64,000 nt of DNA from Roseburia sp. AM59-24XD (GTDB lineage Bacteria > Bacillota > Clostridia > Lachnospirales > Lachnospiraceae), in assembly GCF_003478445.1 (NCBI RefSeq), contig NZ_QUET01000001.1, positions 128,030-192,029 on the forward strand, given 5' to 3'. The number at the start of each line of letters is the position of its first letter. The stretch's first letter is position 1. The notes under the pieces were generated by a model, which saw only the letters and a program-made list of their open reading frames with translations, made no database searches and had not been told where the DNA came from. Below, piece after piece: positions 17,891 through 28,245 of this stretch. Position numbers and translations under genes: made by a program.

Positions 17891-19132
17891 GTGGCAAGAC
17901 CAAAACGAAAAGATAAAACAAGGACAGTTCTTCGCACGGGAGAACTTCAAAGAAGTGATGGAAGTTATCAGTACAGTTGGACTGATGAAAACCATAAAAG
18001 AAGATATGTCTATTCAAAAACACTTGAAGCACTCAGGATTAAAGAGGAAGCGATTGAGAAAGACAAAAGTGATGGCATAAAAGCGGAAGCACGATATGTT
18101 ACACTCGATGATTTATATGAGTTATGGAAAGACTTGAAGAGAGGATTGAAAAACAACACTTTTGAGAATTACAAATATATTTATGAAACCTTTGTACGTC
18201 GGCAAATCGGTTCTAAGAGAGTCTCAACATTTTTGAAATCAGATATTAAGAGATTTTATAATTATCTGGTTGACGAGCGAGGATTGAAGCCTGCAACAGT
18301 TGATGGTGTCCACAACATTCTTCATCAGATATTTGATATGGCGGTTGATGATAACTATATCAGAAACAATCCGACAAATAATGTTTTGAGGGAATTGAAA
18401 AAAGCTCATTGCTTCAAGACAGAGAAACGCAGGGGACTTACTCGACCTGAACAGGAATTGTTTATGGATTATCTGAAGAACTCTAATACAGCAGTGTATT
18501 GGTATCCGGTGTTTGCAGTAATGCTTGGAACGGGATTAAGAGTTGGAGAAGTTACAGGACTCAGATGGTGTGATATTGATTTGGAAGATGGAATTATAGA
18601 TGTTAATCACACGTTGGTTTATTATGACCACAGAACTTCTGAAGGAAAAAAGGGCTGCTATTTCAATGTGAATACTCCAAAGACAGAAGCCGGAAATAGA
18701 CAAGTTCCGATGCTCGATTTTGTTAAAGAAGCATTTGTTATGGAAAAACAACGACAAGAACTGCTAGGGGTTCACTGCGAAGCAACCATAGATGGATATA
18801 CAGATTTTATATTTCTCAATCGCTTCGGACAGCCACAACATCAATCGACTTTGAATAAGGCAATCCGACGCATTATCCGTGATTGCAATGATGAGCAGTT
18901 TTTGAAAACGGAAAATCCAGAAGTGCTTTTACCGCATTTTAGTTGTCATTCGCTCAGACATACATTTACAACGAGAATGTGTGAAGCAGGTGTAAATATA
19001 AAAGTTATTCAGGATACACTCGGACATAAGGATATAACAACAACCTTAAATATCTATACTGATGTAACAAAGGAACTAAAAAGAACCGAGTTTGATGGAC
19101 TGGATAAATATTTTAATAATTCAATAGCGTAG
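17891..19132 (+). CDS. int: Tn916-family tyrosine integrase
   Basis: A 413-residue site-specific recombinase with an N-terminal arm-binding domain (LQRSDGSYQYSWTDENHK), a SAM-like core-binding domain and the C-terminal catalytic domain. Catalytic residues: Arg in TGLRVGEV (about 217), HxxR in HSLRHTF (about 354-357), the second His in LGHKD (about 379) and Tyr in IYTDV (about 389). It is intact, with a GTG start and AGGAGG upstream, and marks the right end of the element carrying the repressor/ImmA/xis genes, possibly also the BREX island. Confidence 0.94.
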   Translation: MARPKRKDKTRTVLRTGELQRSDGSYQYSWTDENHKRRYVYSKTLEALRIKEEAIEKDKSDGIKAEARYVTLDDLYELWKDLKRGLKNNTFENYKYIYETFVRRQIGSKRVSTFLKSDIKRFYNYLVDERGLKPATVDGVHNILHQIFDMAVDDNYIRNNPTNNVLRELKKAHCFKTEKRRGLTRPEQELFMDYLKNSNTAVYWYPVFAVMLGTGLRVGEVTGLRWCDIDLEDGIIDVNHTLVYYDHRTSEGKKGCYFNVNTPKTEAGNRQVPMLDFVKEAFVMEKQRQELLGVHCEATIDGYTDFIFLNRFGQPQHQSTLNKAIRRIIRDCNDEQFLKTENPEVLLPHFSCHSLRHTFTTRMCEAGVNIKVIQDTLGHKDITTTLNIYTDVTKELKRTEFDGLDKYFNNSIA

Positions 19133-19141
19133 GAAAAAGTG

Positions 19142-19179
19142 GCGTACTTTAAAATGAAAATTGGTACGCTGCTTTTTTT
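19142..19179 (+). terminator. Terminator after int
   Basis: GCGTAC (19142-19147) pairs with GTACGC (19164-19169), with A/T pairs inside, followed by a seven-T run (19173-19179). Confidence 0.7.
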
Positions 19180-19655
19180 GGTCTGATTGACTTATTCAAT
19201 AATAAAGATTATAATTTAGTAAGCAATCCGATTGAAGAACCCATTCTCTCAATCGGGATTTACATCAAATACATCAAATACATCAAATAATACAACTACT
19301 TATGCGGAAAGCAATTAATTTTAAAGGTAAACAAGGCTTTTTATTTGGTTGTAAACAGCAAAGTAGGGAGTTGCTCAGGGATATGAGTGGTTTTAGAACT
19401 GCGTCGGAGAAAGTCCCGACGATGAAGAGCATCGACAAGTAAAACCCAGTGTTTATGCGGGTTTGCAGACATTCATTGCAAGCAAATGACATCAAAAAGA
19501 CATCAAATTCGCAACCTTAGTTACAACTTCTTGCATTAATTTGCAAGGAAAATCAACAAAGGAAAGAATTTTGAACACATATTAAGACACTTTCTAGTAA
19601 GGAAGTGTCTTTTTTTGTCTCTTGCTCCTAGAAAAAACAAAAAAGGAGGATTTCG
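19180..19655. other. Non-coding junction between the two elements, with short repeats
   Basis: No convincing gene lies here. There are three exact tandem copies of TACATCAAA (19261-19287) and two nearby copies of GACATCAAA (19484-19505), similar to arm-type integrase sites. A GTCGG/CCGAC hairpin lies near 19405, and a strong terminator hairpin at 19583-19617 (GACACTTTC pairs with GAAGTGTC, then seven Ts). This should hold the attachment region of the first element. Confidence 0.5.
19261..19287. repeat. Three tandem copies of a 9-bp repeat
   Basis: TACATCAAA is repeated three times without change. Together with GACATCAAA at 19484 and 19497 it may form integrase arm-binding sites; this is inference from position about 130 bp after int. 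Confidence 0.5.
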
Positions 19656-20576
19656 ATGTCAATGCGAACAAGAGCAGGGAAGAAAATATCCCTGACGAAT
19701 TATGAAGAATTACTGGCTGTGCCGACAATCGAAGGCGCAAGTGATATTCCGCTGGATCAGTTACATGAATTTAAGGGACATCCCTTTCATGTAGTGGATG
19801 ATGAAGCAATGGATGAACTGGTGGAATCAATTAAAGCAAAAGGTGTATTGTCTCCGGCAATCGCGAGAAAACGACCGGAGGGAGGATTTGAACTAATCTC
19901 CGGTCATCGGAGAACACATGCCGCAAGACGGGCAGGACTTGATAAGATCCCGGTATTTGTAAAAGATTATTCAGACGATGAGGCGGTATGCATTATGGTG
20001 GATTCTAATATCCAAAGAGAAAGAATACTGCCAAGTGAGAAAGCGTTTGCTTTGAAGATGAAAATGGATGCCATGAGGCATCAGGGATTTAGAAGTGATT
20101 TGACTTCAGATCAAAATGAGCTGAGGTCAACTTCAGACCAAAATGGTCCGAAGTTAATGTCAAATCAAATTGGTATGATGTATGGAATGTCGAGTTCACA
20201 AGTTAAGAGGTATATCCGCTTAATCCATTTACTGCCGGAACTGTTATCACTGGTAGATCAAGAGAAGATTAAAGTGACCAATGCAGTAGAGATTTCCTTT
20301 TTATCTGTCGATGTGCAGAAACAGGTCTTAGCCTACATAAAGAATGGACATTCATTGACCAAAAACAAAATTATGCAGCTTCGGAATTGCGATACTGATA
20401 CCACCGATTCTGCCGAAGTTGACAAAATATTACATGGTCAGACAAAGCCGGTAGAGATAAGACAGATTGTTTTGACTAACAGAGAACTTGGAAAGTATTT
20501 TCCGAATCAAGTTACAGAGAAAGAAATCAAAAGACAGATCATTCACTTGCTGGATGAATGGAAGGCAAGGGGGTGA
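19656..20576 (+). CDS. ParB/Spo0J-like nuclease-domain protein
   Basis: A 306-residue protein with the ParB N-terminal domain (GHPFHVVDDEAMDELVESI, ISGHRRTHAARRAG, DSNIQRERILPSEKAFA) and a central HTH (YGMSSSQVKRYIRL). Such proteins open the first operon of many clostridial integrative elements. Between the domains there is a short repeat expansion (TSDQNE, TSDQNG, MSNQIG) encoded by imperfect DNA repeats at 20101-20172. ATG 19656 has AAAGGAGG upstream. The element maintenance role is inferred from the family. Confidence 0.88.
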   Translation: MSMRTRAGKKISLTNYEELLAVPTIEGASDIPLDQLHEFKGHPFHVVDDEAMDELVESIKAKGVLSPAIARKRPEGGFELISGHRRTHAARRAGLDKIPVFVKDYSDDEAVCIMVDSNIQRERILPSEKAFALKMKMDAMRHQGFRSDLTSDQNELRSTSDQNGPKLMSNQIGMMYGMSSSQVKRYIRLIHLLPELLSLVDQEKIKVTNAVEISFLSVDVQKQVLAYIKNGHSLTKNKIMQLRNCDTDTTDSAEVDKILHGQTKPVEIRQIVLTNRELGKYFPNQVTEKEIKRQIIHLLDEWKARG

Positions 20577-20580
20577 GAGT

Positions 20581-21261
20581 GTGAGAAGTGTTGAAGAGAA
20601 CTCTCCAGAGCTTGCGAATGAATGGGGACCGGACAATGGAAGCTTTACACCACAAAATGTGTCCTATGGATCAAATAAGAGCATCCAGTGGATTGGAAAG
20701 TGCGGACATACTTGGATCACATCTCCAAAAGCAAGGGCACATGGAGAAGGGTGTCCCTACTGCGCCGGAAAGAAAGTTTTAACAGGTTTTAACGATCTGA
20801 AATCACAGTATCCGGAACTGGCAGAGGAATGGTCTGATAAGAATGAATTACATCCTGATATGGTTACGACAGGTTCCTCAAAAAAAGTTTGGTGGAAATG
20901 TCATATATGCGGTTATGAATGGCGGGCGGTGATCAAAAATCGTGTTGGAGGAAGCGGATGTCCGAATTGTGTGAATCGCATACTGATAAAAGGAAAGAAC
21001 GATTTTGCAACCTTACATCCGGACAAGGCATTAGACTGGTCAGAAAAGAATGTGCCTAAGAAGCCTAATATGTTTTTTGAGTTTTCTAATTACAGGGCAT
21101 GGTGGAAATGTCATGTTTGTGGATATGAGTGGCAGGCACCGATTGCAAACCGGAGTGGAGGAAGTGAATGTATGTGCTGCTCCGGGATGCGGTTGGAGGC
21201 AGGCATGTTGGAGATGGAAAGATGGTACATGCAGCGAACGAAAACCGGGGTGTGGTGTTAG
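20581..21261 (+). pseudogene. Zinc-ribbon repeat protein, 3' truncated
   Basis: Tandem treble-clef/zinc-ribbon units (DUF4379 type) are visible: GCPYC; then WKCHICGYEW with GCPNC; then WKCHVCGYEW with CMCC. The repeats end at LEAG (about 21205), after which the frame reads shadow sequence to a stop at 21261. Full-length relatives continue with more repeats and often an endonuclease-like tail, so the gene is probably cut. GTG 20581 lies five bases after the ParB-like stop. It is the left partner of a three-gene scar. Confidence 0.7.
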
Positions 21262-21320
21262 ATCCCCTTCGGACAAACCATGTGGTATTTTATGCCAGAC
21301 ATTGCTTCGTGGAAGTGGAT
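21204..21320 (+). pseudogene. NlpC/P60-type peptidase, C-terminal fragment
   Basis: In the frame starting at 21168 the segment HVGDGKMVHAANENRG, then VVLDPL and VVFYARHCF, matches the end of NlpC/P60 cell-wall hydrolases carried by clostridial conjugative elements. No upstream catalytic Cys part exists; the segment begins where the zinc-ribbon repeats stop. It is a relic of a lost conjugation module. Confidence 0.55.
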
Positions 21321-24300
21321 TTCAGAATGGAAAAGAGAGAATTTATGAATTCTATCAGAACATTACAGATAAAAAGGAAAGAGTGTCAGCCATCCGGAAG
21401 GAATATGGACAGGGTGGTGCCGGCTGGCCACTGGAAGGTTACGGACTGCATGGATATGATACCTTTCACGGGAAAGGACTCCGGCTGCAGTGGAGAGATG
21501 AGGAAGGCGAAAAGGAAGGTTATGTAAGCTGGACAACCATTGAGGCAGAGATCGGTGCACTGATCTTAACCGGGGACTATTACCAGCCTGTGATAAAGGA
21601 GGATATCGAACCGGATTACGAGGAAGAAGATGAAGTCATTGATGCAGAGTATTGGGAGATTCTTGAAGAGGAGCATGAGCTTACCGATGATGAGATTGAG
21701 GAAATCTTAGAGGAAGACCGCAGGCGAGCGGATGAACGCTATGAGTCGGAGCATCCCGAAGAATATCCGGCAGAGAATTATCACATGGATTCTTTTACGG
21801 AAACCCATGCCGGTCCCAAGGCACGATTTGACTGGAATATCACGGCGATCAAAACCTTGAAAAAGGTGGAGCGTGAACACCGTCCGGCAACGGTAAAAGA
21901 GCAGGATATTTTAGCCAGATATGTCGGCTGGGGTGGACTGCCGCAGGCATTTGATACGGATAACGAAAGCTGGAAACAGGAGTATGCACAGTTAAAGGAG
22001 TTATTAACGGATGCAGAGTATCGGGCGGCAAGAGAAACCGTGACGGATGCGTTTTATACACCGCCGGAGATAGCAGGGGCAATGTATCAGGCATTATCGC
22101 AGTTTGGATTTACCAAGGGAAATATTCTGGAGCCGAGCATGGGGATTGGTAACTTTTTCGGCAGTATGCCCAAAGAGATGGAAAGAAACTGTCAGTTATA
22201 TGGTGTGGAAAAGGATGATATCAGTGGTCGTATTGCGAGGCTGCTGTATCCCAAAGCGGATATCCAAATTGCAGGATTTGAGACGGTAGATTATGAGGAT
22301 AACTTCTTTGATGCTGTCATTGGAAATGTGCCATTTGGAGACTTTAAGCTGTATGACCGCAAGCACAATGCGATGGAGTTTAAGGTACACGATCACTTTA
22401 TTGCAAAGTCGATTGATCATGTGCGACCGGGAGGTATTGTGGCGGTAATTACCACAAAGGGAACATTAGATAAGCAGAATAGTACGGTGCGAAAATATCT
22501 TGCACAAAGGGCAGAACTCATAGGAGCAATACGACTTCCAAATACTGCTTTTAAGGCAGATGCCGGAACGGAAGTGACCAGTGATATTTTATTCTTTCAG
22601 AAACGGGAGAGAAAGATTGTGGCAGAGCCGGACTGGGTACATCTGGGACTGACAGAGGATAAAATCCCGGTCAACAGTTATTTTGTGGAACACCCGGAGA
22701 TGATCCTGGGGCACATGATACGGAATACGGGCAGATTTGGAGAAAACAGTAATCTGACAGCCTGTGTAAACGATGATCCGGATTTTGATCTGCAGGAAGC
22801 ACTTACCTGTGCGGTTTCTAATATTCATGCTCAGATCACTGATTTTGAACGCACAGTAGAGGAGGGGGAAGAACCGGAGGAATATCTTCCGGCAGATCCT
22901 GATGTGAAGAACTTTACCTATACATTCATTGATGGTGTTCTCTATTTCCGGAAGGACTCACGAATGGTCAGACAGGAGGTGGGAGATAAGGTGCTTGAAA
23001 GAATTAAGGGCATGGATGCCATACGTACCGCTACAAGACATTTGATCGACATTCAGTTGTCCGGGTGCAGTGAACAGGCATTAAGGCAGGCGCAGGAGGA
23101 ATTAAATACCGTATATGACCAATTTACAAAAAAATATGGTTATATCACAGCAAAGGGTAATGCCAGAGCCTTTCGGGATGATGGTGATTATCCTTTACTT
23201 TGTTCATTGGAAATGGTGGATGAGGACGGCGTGGTGTCAAAGGCAGATATGTTTACCCGGCAGACCATTAAGGCAAAGCAGGCAGTGGATCATGTGGAAA
23301 CAGCCGTAGAAGCACTGAATGTATCCGTGAATGAGTTTAACGGTGTAAACATCGCATTTATGCTCAGTATTTACCAGCCGGATCTAACTTTAGTAAAAGA
23401 GAAGCTGGCAAAAGAGAATAACACTACACCGGAGGAGATTCATTTTTCGGATGATCTGGCAGCAGAGCTCTCCAGAGCAAAACTTATTGAGGAGCTGAAT
23501 GGACTGATCTTCTTAAATCCGATGGAGTATAACGAACACGATCCGGATCATGGCTGGGAAACAGCAGACGAATACCTGTCCGGCAATGTCCGGGATAAGC
23601 TGCGACTTGCAAATGCTGTGGCAAAGGAACAGCCGGACCTGTTTGCGGATAATGTGACTGCTTTAGAGCAGGTACAGCCGAAAGATCTGGATGCATCTGA
23701 GATCGATGTGCGTATCGGAACAACATGGATCGAGCCGGAAGATTATGAAGCGTTTATTTTTGAACTTCTTGACACACCACGCCGGTCACGGGCAGTACGG
23801 AGTACCTATTATAGTTCCGGCATACAGATCCATCTGAATAAATATACGATGGAGTGGTTTATTGAGAATAAGTCATATGACAAATCCTCGGTGGCTGCCA
23901 GTAAAACCTATGGTACTTCCCGCATGGATGCCTATACGATCTTTGAGACAACGCTAAATCTCAGAACCGTAACCGTGCGTGACCGCATTGAGGATGGAGA
24001 TGGCAGATACCATTATGAGATCAATCAGAAGGAAACGATGCTTGCAAGAGAGAAGCAGAACCAGATGAAAGAAGCCTTTAAGGAATGGATCTTTGCAGAA
24101 CCGGAGCGGCGTAATAAGTATGTGAATTATTATAATGAAACCTTTAACAATGTCCGGCTTCGGGAATATGATGGCAGTCATTTGGAATTTCCGGGGATGA
24201 ATCCGGATATTCATTTGAAATCACATCAGGTTAATGCGATCGCCAGAGTGCTGATGGGAGGAAACACGCTGTTAGCACACTGCGTCGGAGCGGGAAAAAG

Positions 24301-25792
24301 TTTTGAGATGATGGCAGCCTGTATGGAACAGAAACGGCTTGGTCTTGCAAATAAGACAGCGATGGTTGTACCAAAGGCATTGATCGGGCAGACGGCAAGT
24401 GAGTTTTTAAGGCTTTATCCGTCAGCAAACATTCTGGTGGCAACCGAGCGGGACTTTGAAAAGAGCAGGCGGAAACAGTTTATCTCAAGGATTGCGACAG
24501 GAGATTATGACTGTATCATTATGAGCCATTCGCAGTTTGAAAAGATTCCTATTTCACCGGAGCGCAAGGAGGCGATGATCCGGAAACAGATTGAGGAGAT
24601 TGCCCATGCGATTGATGAGATGAAGTCACAAAACAGTGAGCGATGGACAATCAAACAGATGGAATCACAGAAAAAGCGGCTTGAGGAGCAGATCAAAAAG
24701 ATGACCTCGGAAGAGAGGAAAGATGATCTGATTACCTTTGAGGAGCTTGGTATTGATTCTATTATGGTCGATGAGGCACATGCGTTTAAGAACCTTGCCA
24801 TCTTCAGTAAGATGAATGTTTCCGGTATTACCGGGACCGGCAGCCAGAGAGCCATGGATATGTTTTTGAAGTGTGAATATATCAACGAGTTAAATGGTGG
24901 CAGGGGCATCGTATTTGCAACCGGAACACCGATCAGCAATACGATGTGCGAGATGTATGTCATGCAGAGTTTCCTGCAGAAAGATACCTTGGAGCAGCTC
25001 GGCATTTACCACTTTGACAGTTGGGCGGCAAACTTTGGAGAACAGACCACAGCATTAGAGCTTACTGTTGAGGGAAGCGGATTTCGTTTTAAGACGAGAT
25101 TTAATAAGTTTACAAATCTGCCGGAGCTTATGAATCTGTTCAAAGAGGTGGCAGATATTCAGACAAGGGACATGTTGGATCTGGATGTGCCGGAACTTCG
25201 TGGCGGTAAGTATATCATCGTGGAGAGTGAGCCGGACTGGTATGTGAAGCAGGTCATGGAGGAATTTGTTGCAAGGGCAGAGCGTATCCGAAGCGGAGGG
25301 GTTGATCCCAGTGAGGACAATTTCTTAAAGATCACTCATGAGGCAAGGCTTCTCGGTACGGATGCACGGCTGTTGATGCCGGATGCACCAAATAATGTTG
25401 ATGGAAAGCTTAATAAGGTAGTGGAAAATGTGCTGTATGAATACCGGAAAGCAGAGCAGGAGAGTATCATTGGCACACAGCTTATCTTTTCCGATATCGG
25501 TACACCAAGATCCGGTTGGAAAGAAGAGATGCTTACCGTTTCATGGGCAGAGGCAGATACCTTTGATGTGTATAATTATCTGAAAACAGAACTTGTAAAG
25601 CAGGGTATCCCGGCGGATCAGATTGCATTTATTCATGATGCCAAGACTGACGCTGCAAGGGATGCCCTTTTTCGTGAAATGAGGTCTGGAACAAAGCGGA
25701 TTCTGATCGGTTCCACCGATAAATGCGGAACCGGTGTCAATGTGCAGACACATCTTACGGCAATGCATCATGTGGATTGCCCATGGAAGCCT
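21310..25792 (+). pseudogene. SNF2-type helicase/N6-adenine methylase, left part, interrupted by a mobile element
   Basis: This is the large helicase-methylase of clostridial integrative elements. The recognisable protein starts near GSGFQNGKERIYEF (about 21310). Methylase motifs: EPSMGIGNFF (22132) and GNVPFGDF (22323). Helicase motifs: Walker A GAGKSFEMM (24288), DEAH (24772), GTPISN (24924). The reading frame stays open to 25969, but only bases to 25792 belong to the gene: the next base starts the inserted tetracycline element. The missing end, with motif VI, continues at 37950. The 5' end is also truncated, so the gene is doubly broken. Confidence 0.88.
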
Positions 25793-27653
25793 TCCTCAGT
25801 CGGTCATTTTTTGCGGACAGTTCAATACATGCCTGTCTGTTTCGCTCCCTGCTCCTGCGTTTGCTCTCGTTTGATTTCTCCCTCTGTATCTTCTTGGCAC
25901 AAGCAGGACAATACTTCGATATGCCAGAGCGGGGAACATATTCAACACCGCACACCGTACAATTCTTAGGCTTTAACGCAGTCCACCGCTTTGTCGGTGT
26001 GATATGTAATTCACCGACAAAGCCGATGAATTTATAATAAATCTTGATTTCCTGCCGCACCATTCCGTCTGTAAGTTTCTCACGTTCCGAAACAAGTATC
26101 TTGTCTATAAGTGCGTTTATGATGGTTGCGTCCAGTTCCTTAATGCCTTGATAGTTGCGGATTAGGGAGAGGAAATCACGGACACCCTGCGTCTTCTCAT
26201 AGCTGTCGCTGAGCGTTTCCGTTACCTCTTTCAGCCTTGCTTCAATTTCAAGCTGTTCTTTCTGGTATTTTCCCGACATCATCTCAAAATTCCGCTCGGT
26301 AATACGCTCCATCACCTTATCTTCATAGAGTGAGGAAAACAGCCTGTCCAGTTCTGCAAGGCGTTTGTTCAGTTTTCTTTGCTCCTTTTCCAGTGCCTTT
26401 GCCTTGCTCTGGTCTGTTTCCGTGAGCCGCTTTTCAATCGCCCTCACTGCCTTTTCATCATTGACTGCCATATCCGCAAATCGGTTGATGTCGGTGAGGA
26501 CAGCGTTGAACAAGTCCCTCGCTTCAATGCTGTGTGCGGTACACATGATATTACCGTATCTGCCATAATTATTGCAGGAATATTGTACGCAGTCGATGAT
26601 GTCGGGGCGTTTCCTCCTGTTGGCACTCATAGCCCGCATCGCATAGCCGCAGTCCGCACACTTAATAACGCCTGCAAAGATGTTCTCAAAGCCGCCCTTG
26701 TTTTCTGGTAATCTGCGGCTTGTAATAAGCTGCTGTACGGTATCAAATTCCTCCTGCGTGACTATCCCCTCATGGGTGTCTGGTATCACTTCCCATTCTT
26801 CGGGCAGCTTAGAGGGGCGTTTCTTGCTTTTCATGTTGGCGGCAATCCGCTTGTAGCCTGCAAGGTTTCCCGCATATATCGGGCTTCTTAAAATGCCCCT
26901 TACGCTGTTCTCGCTCCAAATATAACGGTTCTCCTCATTCTCCTCAAAATACCTCTCATAGCCTGTTGCCCCCTGCTCCGCCGCATAAGCGGCGGGGCGT
27001 AAGATATGCTGTTTGTTGATGTGCTTGCGGATTTTGGCGATTCCGTTGCCCGCTAACGCAAGGTCAAATATTTCCCTTACCACATGGGCAACTTTGTCAT
27101 CTATCAGCAGATGGTTGTGGTCGGCGGGGTCTTTGACGTAACCGTATGGTGCTGTCGTCCCCATGAATTTCCCCTGCTGAAACCTCGCTCGGTACGCCGA
27201 TTTTATCTTGACCGACACATCGGCGGAATACATTTCGTTTAGGATGTTGCGGAAAGGCGTGATGTCCATAGCGGATTTATTGAGCGTGTCCACGCCGTCA
27301 TTGACCGCTATATACCTCACATTATGCTCTGGGAAAAACACTTCCAGATACAGTCCGCAATCAAGATAGTTCCTCCCCAGACGAGATAAATCTTTCGTGA
27401 TAACGCAGTTTATCAGACCGCTTTCAATGTCCTTAATCATGTTCTGGAAACTTGGTCTTTGGAAATTTGTACCAGAGTAACCGTCGTCCACATACGTTTT
27501 TGCTAAGTGCCATCCCTGCTTTTTCACATAATCCGTGAGGATGGATTTCTGTGTCGCAATGCTCGCACTCTCGTTATCCGTGCCATCGTCTTTTGACAAG
27601 CGGCAGTACATGCCGACTTCATAAATCTTGTTCTCCATTCTTATTCCTGCCAT
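25755..27653 (-). CDS. Large serine recombinase, TnpX/TndX type
   Basis: A 632-residue large serine recombinase: catalytic Ser in MYCRLSKDDG (residue 20), LSRLGRNYLD, a recombinase domain (GTTAPYGYVKDP), a zinc beta-ribbon (CADCGYAMRAM, then CNNYGRYGNIMC), a long coiled coil, and a second Cys-rich tail (CTVCGVEYV, CPACAKK). It catalyses excision and integration of the element. The last 12 or so codons (ASMGNPHDALP and stop) are read from the interrupted helicase gene, so its C-terminus changes with the insertion site. ATG 27653 has GGAGG nine bases upstream. Confidence 0.93.
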   Translation of the reverse strand: MAGIRMENKIYEVGMYCRLSKDDGTDNESASIATQKSILTDYVKKQGWHLAKTYVDDGYSGTNFQRPSFQNMIKDIESGLINCVITKDLSRLGRNYLDCGLYLEVFFPEHNVRYIAVNDGVDTLNKSAMDITPFRNILNEMYSADVSVKIKSAYRARFQQGKFMGTTAPYGYVKDPADHNHLLIDDKVAHVVREIFDLALAGNGIAKIRKHINKQHILRPAAYAAEQGATGYERYFEENEENRYIWSENSVRGILRSPIYAGNLAGYKRIAANMKSKKRPSKLPEEWEVIPDTHEGIVTQEEFDTVQQLITSRRLPENKGGFENIFAGVIKCADCGYAMRAMSANRRKRPDIIDCVQYSCNNYGRYGNIMCTAHSIEARDLFNAVLTDINRFADMAVNDEKAVRAIEKRLTETDQSKAKALEKEQRKLNKRLAELDRLFSSLYEDKVMERITERNFEMMSGKYQKEQLEIEARLKEVTETLSDSYEKTQGVRDFLSLIRNYQGIKELDATIINALIDKILVSEREKLTDGMVRQEIKIYYKFIGFVGELHITPTKRWTALKPKNCTVCGVEYVPRSGISKYCPACAKKIQREKSNESKRRSRERNRQACIELSAKNDRLRKASMGNPHDALP

Positions 27654-27707
27654 ACTGTAAAACCTCCATATCTGTCCTATCTGTTTTCATGTTCCATTGC
27701 GTACATT

Positions 27708-27899
27708 CTAAGCGGACAGCCCCTCATTGTCGAAGGTGTCGCCCTCGGCAATCTTCTTCCGAATATCCTCGGAAATAATCGGGATAAACGCTTCTGTGAC
27801 TGTCTGCGTGCCGACATATTCACGGCTGATTATCATCTGAACTGGTGCTTTCGGCACGATACGCTTTCTCTTTTTATCTGCTTTCTTATCCTCGCCCAT
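27708..27899 (-). CDS. tnpW: Transposon-encoded TnpW-family protein
   Basis: A 63-residue basic protein starting MGEDKKADKKRKRIVPK and containing YVGTQTVTEAFIPI, as in TnpW of Tn4451/Tn4453-like elements. ATG 27899 follows GGAAAGGAAG. It lies just before the recombinase gene in the direction of transcription. Its function is unknown in the family. Confidence 0.72.
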   Translation of the reverse strand: MGEDKKADKKRKRIVPKAPVQMIISREYVGTQTVTEAFIPIISEDIRKKIAEGDTFDNEGLSA

Positions 27900-27969
27900 A
27901 CTTAAATCTTCCTTTCCAGACAGGGCAGGAGAACGTCTGGAAACGCCCCGCCCTGTCAATCAGATACCA

Positions 27970-28200
27970 TCAATCCCCGCTGTTTACTTCTTTCTGTAAT
28001 GCTTCAAGGAGTGCTGCTGCTTCATCAGCGTTCAACGTGATACCCTTTCCGCACTTCTCACGGTTCGGGGAAAAGCTGCGGATGTCATATTTCGGCTCTC
28101 TTCCGTTCCATGAGATAAGATTGATTTCTTTTGTGTAGCCGCTGTCGCCCTTAGACAATACGGCGATTTCCTTTACAATCTCATACTGGATTTCTTTCAT
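27970..28200 (-). CDS. YdbC-type PC4/p15-like protein
   Basis: A 76-residue protein with the PC4-like strand pattern: YEIVKEIAVLS, KEINLISWNGREPKYDIRSF, and a C-terminal helix LNADEAAALLEALQKE. These proteins bind single-stranded DNA and are common on clostridial mobilizable elements. It sits between the ParB-like and TnpW genes, on the same strand. Confidence 0.72.
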   Translation of the reverse strand: MKEIQYEIVKEIAVLSKGDSGYTKEINLISWNGREPKYDIRSFSPNREKCGKGITLNADEAAALLEALQKEVNSGD

Positions 28201-28245
28201 TCTTCATACCTCAATTTTCTGCATTTACCTCCCGAAAAGAGAAGA

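Noticed and set aside
19380..19440. GTCGG/CCGAC hairpin region as a known structured RNA
   Set aside because: Only one short stem is visible and no known RNA family pattern was recognised.
21050..21309. The first 87 codons of the long frame 21050-25969 as true helicase N-terminus
   Set aside because: They are an out-of-frame reading of the zinc-ribbon and NlpC/P60 fragments; the family sequence starts only near GSGFQNGKERIYEF.
25793..25969. Helicase frame continuing to 25969
   Set aside because: From 25793 the codons read antisense of the serine recombinase gene; the true continuation is at 37950.
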